Below are positions 57,801 to 64,000 of a stretch of 64,000 nucleotides of DNA, one piece after another (the stretch's first letter is position 1; the number at the start of each line of letters is the position of its first letter). Both the position numbers and the translations under genes were made by a program. The stretch is from Cristatella mucedo (taxonomy: Eukaryota; Bryozoa; Phylactolaemata; Cristatellidae): NCBI GenBank assembly GCA_009760855.2, contig WPIO01000052.1:250001-314000 (forward strand), in the 5' to 3' direction. The notes under the pieces were generated by a model. The model was not told the DNA's origin, made no database searches, and worked only from the letters and a program-made list of their open reading frames with translations.

Positions 57801-58525
57801 GTTGAATCGGCTGATCATGAACCTTTAACTTGATTTTGATAACAAACCAAATACATTTTTTCAGTAGAGACTGATGCCATTATCGGCTTGGTATGACGCT
57901 TTCCAGCCTCTCCTTGCTAGAGATGCCTTAGTCATCAGGGTTTTCAGTTTTCTGCTACTTGCCTTATTTTTAAAGATGTTTACATGTATGGTTCGTTTGC
58001 TAACCCAGGTACTAAGTCCTGTCTTTTACAATTCGCATGATTACGTTTGAAATTCTATAATAAAGGGATTTAATCATTTTCATGACTTAGAGCCGTTTGT
58101 CGATTAGGTTGGGTAAGGAATGCTGCTTAGAATGAAGATAGCCGAAGTGTGAGGGTCAAACTTAAGGGTAGAGCTGTCTAATGTCCATCGTTCAGGTAAA
58201 CAAAATTTTAAGTGCTGAAAAAAGATTCAATTGGCTGTGGGGTGAGCAAAGTAAGCATTACCTGCCAAAGAATAAATTGTCGTCAGCCCGTTGAAGCATT
58301 ATGTCTCCGAAGTGGTGCACATGCAGCTTCGAAATTAAATTACAGGTTTCAAAGACGAAGTAATAAAGAAGGCTTACACGTCCGTGTTGAAGTGTTTGGT
58401 GCTGTGCTGTGCCACTGTGTCCATGTGTCCAGCTGCTCTCGGGCCACTGCTGGCAGGTCGCTTGCTGCCCCTGTATGGGGCATCGACATTGATCGACCAT
58501 CTTCTCGAGGACATATACAGCAAAG
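40035..58525 (+). CDS. NACHT and WD-repeat protein, gene 2 (12 exons, 3' end beyond)
   Basis: Gene-level entry. The exons are 40035-40200, 41776-41864, 43092-43208, 43309-43630, 43846-43983, 45813-46012, 47504-47734, 47888-48545, 48655-48875, 50199-50328, 50978-51171 and 58196-58250, followed by 58346-58525. Every junction keeps phase, with no stop inside about 860 codons. Domain order: DUF4062-type N-terminal region, NACHT NTPase (GGSGFGKTS and [11 protein letters not shown]), winged-helix region, helical linker. The WD-repeat half expected in NWD1/NWD2-like STAND proteins is not yet reached. Known members are cytosolic signalling ATPases thought to oligomerise on activation. The purpose of this one is unknown. 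It looks intact and constrained, despite transposon-filled introns. Confidence 0.85.
40432..40612 (-). mobile_element. SINE2 copy
   Basis: Minus-strand copy. It shares the CCACAGCAGGATTTGAAC B-box region, the GATCACAGC...GCAATAAAGG body and the TAGCTGAATTAGCAGC 3' stem with the other SINE2 copies. Confidence 0.65.
40615..40750 (+). mobile_element. LINE1 3' terminus
   Basis: Short plus-strand 3' UTR, a decayed hairpin (GCCTAGAAAGAGATATACAG...) and an ATT-rich tail. It directly abuts the SINE2. Confidence 0.6.
40751..41775 (+). other. gene 2 intron, rest
   Basis: The intron portion between the LINE1 tail and the next exon. Nothing recognised. Confidence 0.5.
41776..41864 (+). CDS. gene 2 exon: DUF4062 second block
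   Basis: Acceptor TTTTAG, donor CAG-GTCAGT. It joins in phase 1 to give [21 protein letters not shown], the conserved ERN-L-KHVYPRL block that follows the SSTF strand in NWD-family proteins. It ends YDMEFQ in phase 0. Confidence 0.9.
41865..43091 (+). other. gene 2 intron
   Basis: About 1.2 kb. It holds an (AT)n run (42796-42822) and a SINE1 copy (42822-42938). Otherwise nothing recognised. Confidence 0.6.
42822..42938 (+). mobile_element. SINE1 copy, truncated head
   Basis: Begins within the tRNA-like head directly after an (AT)n microsatellite. It continues GGTCGTGGGCTTGAGCCCCGTGG and CATATGTGAAG, then the LINE1-like hairpin at 42882-42915. Confidence 0.75.
43092..43208 (+). CDS. gene 2 exon: VVDMRWGV block
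   Basis: Thirty-nine codons, phase 0 at both ends, from TTTCCAG to GTACGT. It reads [15 protein letters not shown], then [13 protein letters not shown] and GPNFV. This is the most diagnostic conserved stretch of the NWD-family N-terminal region. Confidence 0.95.
43309..43630 (+). CDS. gene 2 exon: LLLGQRYG block
   Basis: Phase 0 start after GATGCAG, phase 1 end before GTGAGC. It opens [14 protein letters not shown] and continues with the FTSLV...[11 protein letters not shown] region known from the family. It ends in a helical segment, YFWS. 107 codons without interruption. Confidence 0.95.
43846..43983 (+). CDS. gene 2 exon: VTEEEIYNG block
   Basis: Joins the previous exon through TCA-G/TG to give [11 protein letters not shown]. 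It continues HCLCFTREI and ends at GCA-G before GTATTC (phase 1). Conserved family segment between DUF4062 and the NACHT lead-in. Confidence 0.9.
44100..45099 (+). other. gene 2 intron, unassigned part
   Basis: Part of intron 43984-45812. It contains a perfect 13-bp inverted repeat at 45025-45054. No exon recognised; the 76-103 codon ORFs around 44400-44700 have no recognisable domain. Confidence 0.5.
45025..45054. repeat. perfect 13-bp inverted repeat, 4-nt loop
   Basis: ATTAGCCCAAGGT, loop TATG, ACCTTGGGCTAAT. It lies immediately upstream of a LINE1 fragment within an intron. It may be a chance fold-back or the footprint of a small element. Confidence 0.8.
45100..45440 (+). mobile_element. 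LINE1 reverse-transcriptase fragment
   Basis: Plus-strand piece of the RT core. It has an [10 protein letters not shown]-like motif A, a decayed GVLQGN (from GVPQGS), and [10 protein letters not shown] in place of YADD. It is flanked by unassigned intron sequence. Confidence 0.75.
45813..46012 (+). CDS. gene 2 exon: pre-NACHT helical region
   Basis: Acceptor CTCTTTTAG, completing Gly across the junction, then [17 protein letters not shown] and a long helical stretch. It ends [10 protein letters not shown] before GTAGTC in phase 0. The length and pattern match the segment before the P-loop in NWD proteins. Confidence 0.9.
46385..46500. repeat. short imperfect GAGCTGGTT-type repeat
   Basis: About ten imperfect units of TGGAGCTKGTTAGAGCTRG type in the intron between exons 46012 and 47504. 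Confidence 0.6.
46773..46970 (+). mobile_element. SINE2, most complete copy
   Basis: The tRNA-like head includes TGGCACACTTGGTAAGGCGG (A-box region) and a degenerate B box near 46830. The family body follows, then an AGCTGTTTAATCAGCT stem and an (ATTT)n tail. Lies in a gene 2 intron. Confidence 0.75.
47127..47175. repeat. 14-bp tandem repeat
   Basis: About three copies of CACTGTTATATTCA. Confidence 0.85.
47504..47734 (+). CDS. gene 2 exon: NACHT Walker A
   Basis: Phase 0 at both ends (TTTCTAG acceptor, GTAAGT donor), 77 codons. It contains [11 protein letters not shown], the family lead-in, and [15 protein letters not shown] with the Walker A P-loop GGSGFGKTS (about 47684-47710). This is the nucleotide-binding core of the STAND ATPase. 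Confidence 0.95.
47888..48545 (+). CDS. gene 2 exon: NACHT Walker B and helical domain
   Basis: The largest exon, 219 codons plus one base. [14 protein letters not shown] is the conserved strand after the P-loop. [13 protein letters not shown] is the Walker B region, with the DSLDQ acidic cluster. [11 protein letters not shown] is the sensor strand and [12 protein letters not shown] the ARC-type helix. It ends KKH-G followed by GCAAGT, so the donor is GC rather than GT. The next exon continues in phase 1 only with this choice. Confidence 0.95.
48655..48875 (+). CDS. gene 2 exon: winged-helix region
   Basis: It completes Gly across the GC-AG intron and reads [28 protein letters not shown] and [22 protein letters not shown] follow, the winged-helix region typical of the family after NACHT. 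It ends at AAG before GTATGT, phase 0. Confidence 0.95.
49698..49812 (-). mobile_element. LINE1 3' terminus with doubled hairpin
   Basis: (TAA)n tail followed by two consecutive hairpins of the LINE1 type (AGTGCCCTCAGATAACTC... and AGTGCCCTCAGAGAACTT...). The rest of the element is absent. Located in a gene 2 intron. Confidence 0.7.
50199..50328 (+). CDS. gene 2 exon: WYHRQF block
   Basis: Phase 0 start after [20 protein letters not shown] follows directly from EANGAK of the previous exon, as in the family. It ends FFMGVWAN-G before GTATGT (phase 1). Confidence 0.95.
50500..50705 (+). mobile_element. LINE1 3' terminus, very old
   Basis: Decayed 3' UTR pieces, a GATTTGGTTCTCTTGTGGCACTAT hairpin remnant and a (TTATTA)n tail. 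Part of a gene 2 intron. Confidence 0.45.
50978..51171 (+). CDS. gene 2 exon: PFTYS / NRRKLSQLP block
   Basis: Starts in phase 1 after CGTTCAG, giving [16 protein letters not shown]. It contains RLVPAQP and [13 protein letters not shown], conserved in the helical region before the WD propeller. It ends FLIE in phase 0 before GTTAGT. Confidence 0.95.
51961..53391. mobile_element. LINE2 copy with 5' inversion (twin-primed)
   Basis: The minus-strand part (52658-51961) encodes the end of a CR1/L2-like LINE ORF ([34 protein letters not shown]), then the 3' UTR and a short (ATTAC)n tail. The plus-strand part (52678-53391) encodes the preceding reverse-transcriptase core: [20 protein letters not shown] and YADDTQLYL (53059). 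One TAA at 52909 is its only stop in about 237 codons. The two parts meet head to head near 52660. The plus part ends about where the minus part begins in element order. Confidence 0.85.
53490..53635 (-). mobile_element. SINE1 copy
   Basis: Minus-strand copy. Read on its strand it has GGTCGTGAGCTCGAGTCC, GGCATATGTCAAG, then the hairpin region ending TTGGGGCGCTA and AAATGAATTATA. Confidence 0.7.
54700..56850 (+). mobile_element. Ty3/gypsy retrotransposon body, degraded
   Basis: Order on the plus strand: a gag zinc-knuckle remnant ([14 protein letters not shown], with Gln where the knuckle His should be, about 54743), an aspartic-protease C-terminal part ([17 protein letters not shown], about 55160-55210), reverse transcriptase (55700-56271) and RNase H (about 56490-56770, [13 protein letters not shown] and [10 protein letters not shown]). 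In the [15 protein letters not shown] and a PFGV box are present. The YLDD box reads YLDN (56050-56061), so the second catalytic Asp is lost. Stops interrupt every domain after RT. No integrase or flanking LTRs recognised. Confidence 0.85.
57697..57850 (+). mobile_element. SINE2 copy, diverged
   Basis: Shares the GTTGGCGATTGGTTATTGCC, AGCAGTGCTGATAGC and GTTGAATCGGCTGAT segments with 46773-46970. The head is weak. Confidence 0.55.
58196..58250 (+). CDS. gene 2 exon: small linker exon
   Basis: Fifty-five bases after a CAG acceptor: [18 protein letters not shown]. It joins FLIE of the preceding exon in phase 0 and ends in phase 1 before GTAAGC. The FNWLW pattern corresponds to the N-Y-WL segment of the family helical linker. 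It lies 7 kb from the previous exon. Confidence 0.8.
58346..58525 (+). CDS. gene 2 exon: AGRLLP linker block
   Basis: Acceptor AATTACAG after a 95-base intron. The joined Ser is followed by [19 protein letters not shown] and then [14 protein letters not shown], the conserved QLAGRL-like helix preceding the WD propeller. It ends DIYSK plus one base before GTAAG (phase 1). Confidence 0.85.
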
Positions 58526-58637
58526 GTAAGTTAATACCGGTATTGGCTCTTTCGTACATATGTATGTGTGTGCTTCCTGCTGTTTTAATCAAGCACTCAC
58601 CAGGTTTAAAAGTTCGACTTTAGTTTCCTCCTTTCAG

Positions 58638-58710
58638 CATGCCAGAGCAGCTGTGTTGTTGTCACTACCCTAACCAATGCACAAGAAAACTATCGCAGTC
58701 TCTGCTTAGG
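58638..58710 (+). CDS. possible next gene 2 exon
   Basis: After CTTTCAG the frame continues in phase from the previous exon (ACQSSCVVVTTLTNAQ...). The expected PGGPL...GH lead-in to the first WD repeat is not visible and no strong donor stands out. Treat the end as approximate. Confidence 0.25.
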
Positions 58711-59479
58711 TTTGCTTCATTTAAAGCTTTCGTTGGCTCTTGCCCATCACAATTTTCTGCTAGCTATACGAGGCAATTCTTCGACTGCAAAAAAAGGGGA
58801 AAATATGGCTGTTTAATAACATTCCTGTCATCGGCTGCCTTTCCAGATGACTTGCTAGCAGTGGCATGCCATGTTTGAGCTGGGACTTAGCTGCAAGCTC
58901 ACCTTACGACAGAAGCATTTTTCGTGGACCCCTTGTTTTGGCGGTCAGCCAACTTCCTTGAAATACCTTTGGGTATTTCGCTGGTATCTTTGTTCCGAGG
59001 GTGCATGAGCTGCCTTTATCCTATTCAACAAAAGACCTGCTTATCATATGGTGTGATGTCACCATTAGACACAACCTACCCACAGGCTCTTCTTCAACAG
59101 CTCAATACGAGCCTCTCTGCATCCTGTGTCTGCCCTATCGGCCATCAAATCTAAGAAGCCGAAGTTTAATATGCCGATAACCACTCATTCTGGTAGCAGC
59201 TACCGCATCGTGGCTCAGTATGAAGTAAATAGCAGGCTGTTTGCTGTTATTTGGGTTTCCCTCAAATCTACTGGAACCCTTACTGCTACTTTAGCTAACT
59301 CTGCTTAGCCTGAGCATCACTTAATAGGCCTGGCACCATTAAAACTTTCTGTTCTGGTGTTAGACCACCAGTTACTTCACATTTACCTAGACCTTCAGTC
59401 GCAATTGGTCTGCCATTGACAATAATGCTCACCATAGCCCAGATCCTTCCAATCGGCCTCTTGCAGGTATCTGACAGCC
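58711..59479 (+). other. no feature recognised
   Basis: Probably gene 2 intron. ORFs of 60-79 codons overlap here without recognisable domains; no WD-repeat exon was found. Confidence 0.4.
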
Positions 59480-59810
59480 TCTGAAACTCGGCCTGCCAAA
59501 TGTCAGCTCACTAATAACCACGTGGTTACTTATATGCGACCAGATTGTCCAGGATAAACTTGATGGATTTCTTCTGACCGAAATATTGACTATGCCCTTA
59601 TTTGGTTGCTGCATATCTGAGACCAAGGCACCTGGGCTCTTATTCTTTTAGATAAAGGGGTCTGTCAATGTGGCTGATTGGTAGCTATAATTGCTTCTTT
59701 AAAAGCTTGGTGTTAGACGTGTAGATATGCATTTTTTAAACAGGCCATTCTCTGAATCAGTTGCCGTCAGATCCCATCAAAGACATCGTCTCTCACAGCA
59801 TAAATCGACC

Positions 59811-59899
<89 letters not shown>

Positions 59900-60780
59900 G
59901 ATGTCTAACCTTATTTATGGACGGATTTTCGAAAATAACAGGTGGCTATCCTGTATTGACCTCGGGAGACTTTCGGCTTGGTCCAAATATTTATGTGAGT
60001 CAATTCAGCTGACAAGTACTGTAAATCATTATCACTAATGAAGTCTAATCCTCTGACCTAGTTGTGTGCCCTCTTACCATTTTGGATCATTTCGCAATCT
60101 ATCTTTTCTATCTTGTGCCAGGGCGATGTCAAGCTTGTCTAGCGATGCAACCTAAAAAGCATTGACGCCGGGAAATTTTATGAATCAGTCTCTGGCATAC
60201 GTTTTCTTGATCTGCACCCATCTCAACAGAGCCTCCATAGCCTCATTGATGCAAACTCAGAAGCTTAGCAGTGCTCTCGATGACTGTGCTTCCTAGAATT
60301 CCGTCCATTGAGATTCCTTTTGATTTGCCAAAAAATTCTAAAGGCTGCGTCATGTTAAGCAAAGGCTTGAACACATCTGCAAGAAGTCTGGGTCAGACGC
60401 CGATCTAGCCAGTTTCAAAGACTTCTACCATGTCTACACCCGGAGGTTTGGAAAAGCCGAGGCTTATTTTCCCTCAAAAACTGAAGTTCTGTCAGTTCGA
60501 CCCAAAAATATTTGTACAATAGTGAATCGTTTAATTCTGAGCTGCCTCACTACCCGGATAATTAATGTTCGGTCTATAAGTTCTTGATTACTTCATTAGT
60601 AAAATTACAGGCACTTTTGCCTTTATATAATAACCTGATTAAAGCAAGTGTAGATTGGCAGACCTCCCTTAAGAATTTTTCCGAGGTTTCTGCTGAAAAA
60701 TTGGCTACCTAAGGTCTAGTAAAATGAGCCAAGCTTTTCCAGACTCAGTACCATGCCCTCGGTGATCTTCACTGGAAAAG
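59480..60780 (+). mobile_element. LINE1-like 5' part: endonuclease and linker, decayed
   Basis: LKLGLPNVSSLITT...DKLDGFLLTE at 59481-59570 resembles the first strands of a CR1-type apurinic endonuclease. KLGVRRVDMH-like sequence follows. A DADLASFKDFYHVYTRRFGKAEAYF segment (about 60395-60470) matches the region between endonuclease and RT. A (CT)n microsatellite lies inside. Many stops. Confidence 0.6.
59810..59895. repeat. C10 then (CT)n microsatellite
   Basis: A run of C followed by about 75 bases of CT. It accounts for a Leu/Ser-rich spurious ORF. Confidence 0.95.
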
Positions 60781-61044
60781 AAAACGTAAGGCGACCAGTA
60801 GTGGGAGTTGTCCCCCAAAATGACCTCTAATAGTGCTAGTTGTCCCCCCCAAAAGCACATTTATTAATATCGTACGAAGACCAGTAAACTGAATGGCATG
60901 AACATTGGCACGAAGAACACTGGTAGCATTAGCTATCGTTTGATGTGATATAGCTGGTTTTGACCTTCAAGGTCACGTATAGCACTGCAGCTCATTTGCA
61001 GCTCCACATTTTCCTGATTATAAAAGCCATTGTAGAATTATGGC

Positions 61045-61130
61045 AAGCTGCAGCAAATGTATAAAGCGCCTAGAAAGAGATTGAGTTCTCCGAGGGCGCT
61101 TTATCAAGTGCATTATTATTATCATTATAA
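61045..61130 (+). mobile_element. LINE1 3' terminus
   Basis: GCAGCAAATGTATAAAGCGCCTAG..., an intact hairpin and an (ATT)n tail. It may be the 3' end of the element whose 5' part starts at 59480, with the RT region deleted. Confidence 0.8.
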
Positions 61131-63009
61131 TGAAAGAGCAAGACACTCGACTACACACTCCCCCCACAAAAAATTAAAAAAAAAATCGATATCTGTTGAT
61201 CGCCATCACGAACACAGCCCACGGACACTTTTGACAGGCGCATTATATGCATACACACCCATCATGCATAGATGCACAGGGGGGAACGTGGAGACAGGTT
61301 AGCTCCACCTATATTCCAAATTTCACACAGATCGGCCTAGTATCGACCAAGTTATACAATTTGCTAGGTACCAAGTACTACTGCTGTGACAGCACTCAGA
61401 GAAGCCAACTTAAGCTGCCAAAGCATGTAGGTGACGAATGACAATATTGTTACTATATTTGTCGTCATACAACATGGAAACACATACTTACGAGCATGTA
61501 TTTCGAATTTCGCGTTGTATGAGTCACAATTAGCCTACCTGTGACATTTTTACATGTGAGTGAAAGGATGACAAAGGCTTAGCACCACAAACAGCCGGTT
61601 TTGACCAAAAAAAGTCTATCTACCGAGGTCCAATATGCATGCGAGAAGGCTGGAATGATTAACTACAATCAATCATATATGCCAAAGTTTTAAGGTGATC
61701 GGATCATTATTTTAGGAGATATGATATAAATGACAGCAGGCATTGGACTGTCGTTTGCAGATAAACTTGAGAACTCCAAGCTATAGCCAAAGAGGCAGCA
61801 CTAGGTAACGCTATCATCGCGCGAAAAATTCAATAAATAGATAAATATGGATCTTAGGAATAGGTCAACCTAACAAGATCCTTATACAGCCTAAGCAGAT
61901 CATATCCGCGATAGGTCTCATAGCACGTGTCGTCAATCCAGGCTACAGCCGGGCGGCTCACCAGCACTCGTCAATACAAATATCCAACTATTAACGACAT
62001 AAATGAGAATTTGAAACCACCTAAATTTCCTTAAATAGAAATGAATCAACATTTTCAGACTGGCTTCCAGTATACGACGCGCTAGTTCCATGCAAGTCAC
62101 CAAGCTGACCGGCCGACGAACAAATGACCGTTTGCTGGCGTCGCCTCGTGCATTATGGCGGCTACAGGAACTGGATCAGCTGTCCCAGGATTCATGCCGT
62201 ACCATGATAATGGACTCCTTAGTTACGGTGGCCCCGGCAGCAGAAATTCTCAATACATTGTTCCTGATGTTCGTCTACTGGCCCAACGATAGTCACTTCC
62301 GGTTTGTGATCTCATGTAAACATACCAATGTAAACATGTTTCTGCCAAGTAAATAAGGAGTGGGCCTTGGAATGCCTTATACCGCCGGTTGCTATGGGCG
62401 GGGCAGGAAAGCAGAGGCAGGACTAGGCACCCTGCCGATAGGGGGTTTACTCTTTTATGATCTTGTTATACTACCAGTCGGACGTGTGATCTCGAGGGGC
62501 GTGTCATTTCCGGGAAAGTTTTACGTTCTATCATTTTCCAGTTATTTTTGAGGGTCCGTTTTGGGCTGTATAGCTTGTATTCGCAGAGTTCACCAGAAAA
62601 CCTCAGTTCCGGCTCAGTTATTTTTCAAAGAAAATTATTTTGTTGAGCTCGATGTACTACTTCCAGTTTAAATAGGTCTTATATAATAATTGTATTGACC
62701 ATGTTCCAGTCATCTGACAACCGCCAAAATTTGAGCTTGCATTTGTAACTCATTTATCTTTAATACGCGAATTTCGAAAAAATTAACAATTCTTAAAAAT
62801 GTTCATGGGCTACCCGTTATATCAAGCGTTACGCATGAAAGTAACATTGGAAAGAAGAACCTGCCTACATGAACTTGCTGTTCAACAAGTGTTAGTGTGT
62901 CTTGGGCTCTAGCGTTGCAAAGAAAATGTTGCACGAGAATACACTTACCCTGCCCATTCTGCTATTGTTCTTCACATTTCTTGACAATGGCAGCTCACGT
63001 GCACATTGA
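61131..63009. other. no feature recognised
   Basis: Sequences like CCAAATTTCACACAGATCGGCC (about 61316) and GCCAAAGTTTTAAGGTGATCGG (about 61681) look like fragments of an unknown repeat. An 88-codon ORF at 62090-62356 has no recognisable domain. Confidence 0.35.
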
Positions 63010-63283
63010 GTTCCGGACAAGGCAAAAAGTGATGCTGTGATTGTAATGTTGATCAATCGCCACCAGCCTGTAGCCGCACATCAGGTTTGGGTGCTGGTTG
63101 TAGGCCTAGAGCACAATGCTCTCGTCGTTCGGCACAATCAGCTGGAGGGTTTTGGCAGCTACCTAGTAATTGAGTTGACCAACGATCACATTGGTCCTTG
63201 CTACTGTATCAAAGAGGTTGATTATCACAATCAACCCTACATGATGAGCGTATCCAAAAGAGCCGTCATGATAAATATGGAAA
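63010..63283 (+). CDS. candidate exon, possibly gene 2 WD propeller
   Basis: An open frame ends at a strong GTAAGT donor (63284, phase 1). It has alternating beta-strand-like segments (VWVLVVGLEHNALVV, GSYLVIELTNDHIGPCYCIKEV, MMSVSKRAVMINME), as in WD blades. The acceptor is uncertain. If real, it is the first visible propeller exon of gene 2; it could instead belong to an unrelated gene. Confidence 0.35.
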
Positions 63284-64000
63284 GTAAGTGGCTTCACTTC
63301 TGGCTGAGCAGCATGTCCTACTGAGTGTTGTATCTAGTGAACACAAATGCTACTTTCCATATTACTCGTCTTTAGAGTGGTGCTCTGAGGTACCTGTTTT
63401 GAATCTTCTGGCAGTAGGAATTTGGCCAGTCAATTGGTGCTGGACAACGACTGGTGCCACTGAGAGGATCTGGGCAAGACAGCAACTTGAAGGGTTCTGC
63501 GAAAAGGCTGTCACTTGGCTGCAGGGTCATTAGCAGGATGCTTTCTTTCCTGGGAGTACGGTCGTTACAATTACCTTTCTTATCTGATGACCAAACTAGC
63601 TGCCAGTAGGTGTGTTTTTCACCCCGATGCAGTCCTCAGACACATGCACCAATAAATAAAGACTACAGGGTATGCATACCTGTGGGTCAACTGCTTTGCA
63701 GCTAAGATCTATTGGTCTGTCAGCATTATACACAAGCCTTTTCTCTGCTATCTGCTATGCTGTGGTTCTGCTGCTTATTCAGTCACGTTTTTTTGCTTGC
63801 CTGCCTAAGTGAAATTTTTTTAGGGAAGCAGTTTTGATACCCATCGGCCATGCATTACTATCGCTAATAATCTCCAGCATTGGCCACTCTATTGCAATTC
63901 TAAAATTTCAACCGATCTGTAAAAGTTCAGATAAACTCATGGAATCTTCGCTGCAGCCGTTGCCTCGTGGCTGGTTTATTCGGCGATTTGTACCACATGG
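63284..64000. other. no feature recognised to right edge
   Basis: No further exon found. An AATAAATAAA sequence at about 63650 could be a polyadenylation signal, but nothing upstream supports a gene end. Confidence 0.35.

Larger units (their letters stand above)
51172..58195 (+). other. gene 2 intron, 7.0 kb, transposon nest
   Basis: Contains the LINE2 copy (51961-53391), a SINE1 (53490-53635), a Ty3/gypsy body (54700-56850) and a SINE2 (57697-57850). The rest (51172-51960, 53640-54700, 56850-57690) shows nothing I recognise. Confidence 0.8.

Noticed and set aside
59727-60038. Leu/Ser-rich ORF
   Set aside because: Mostly translation of the (CT)n microsatellite within decayed LINE sequence.

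Overview
The window is genomic DNA from an animal, most likely an invertebrate; I cannot name the species. Protein similarity is split into short exons with GT-AG (one GC-AG) introns. The space between them is dominated by non-LTR retrotransposon (LINE) debris, tRNA-derived SINEs, Ty3/gypsy fragments and microsatellites. There are no operons, rRNA genes or CRISPR arrays.

Host genes. Two plus-strand genes of the NACHT-and-WD-repeat (NWD1/NWD2-like) STAND NTPase family lie head to tail. Gene 1 contributes only its 3' end: a WD-repeat exon (3950-4199), an acidic linker exon (6765-6972) and a short terminal exon (9202-9299). Gene 2 begins near 40 kb, possibly with a ten-codon first exon at 31363. 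It can be followed through twelve phase-consistent exons to 58525: a DUF4062-type N-terminal region, then the NACHT NTPase with Walker A and B motifs, a winged-helix region and a helical linker. Its WD-repeat half should lie further right; one candidate exon is at 63010-63283. The 7-kb intron 51172-58195 is a nest of transposons.

Viral remnant. Between the two genes, about 18.2-28.1 kb is AT-rich and holds broken open reading frames of a Polinton/Maverick (adintovirus-like) DNA virus. They include a packaging ATPase, an adenain-like protease, a PLA2-like (PX-type) protein, a capsid-like protein, a tail-fibre-like protein with repeated NPSDA-TK-Y motifs, and several unassigned proteins. All are interrupted by stops or frameshifts, and LINEs and a SINE have landed in or beside them. 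I found no family-B polymerase and no integrase. GC-rich repeats occur on both sides (13.4-15.8 and 29.7-30.8 kb) with blocks in a different order.

Mobile elements. One CR1/L2-like LINE family (here LINE1) is present in about eighteen pieces. Its 3' end is a 34-nt hairpin followed by an (ATT)n tail. A tRNA-derived SINE (SINE1) ends in a near copy of this hairpin, which suggests a LINE-SINE partnership. A second LINE family (LINE2) includes a well-preserved copy at 51961-53391 with the 5'-inversion structure expected from twin priming. A second SINE family (SINE2) has a nested insertion inside a LINE1 copy. A degraded Ty3/gypsy body lies at 54.7-56.85 kb and a probable solo LTR at 28.9-29.2 kb.
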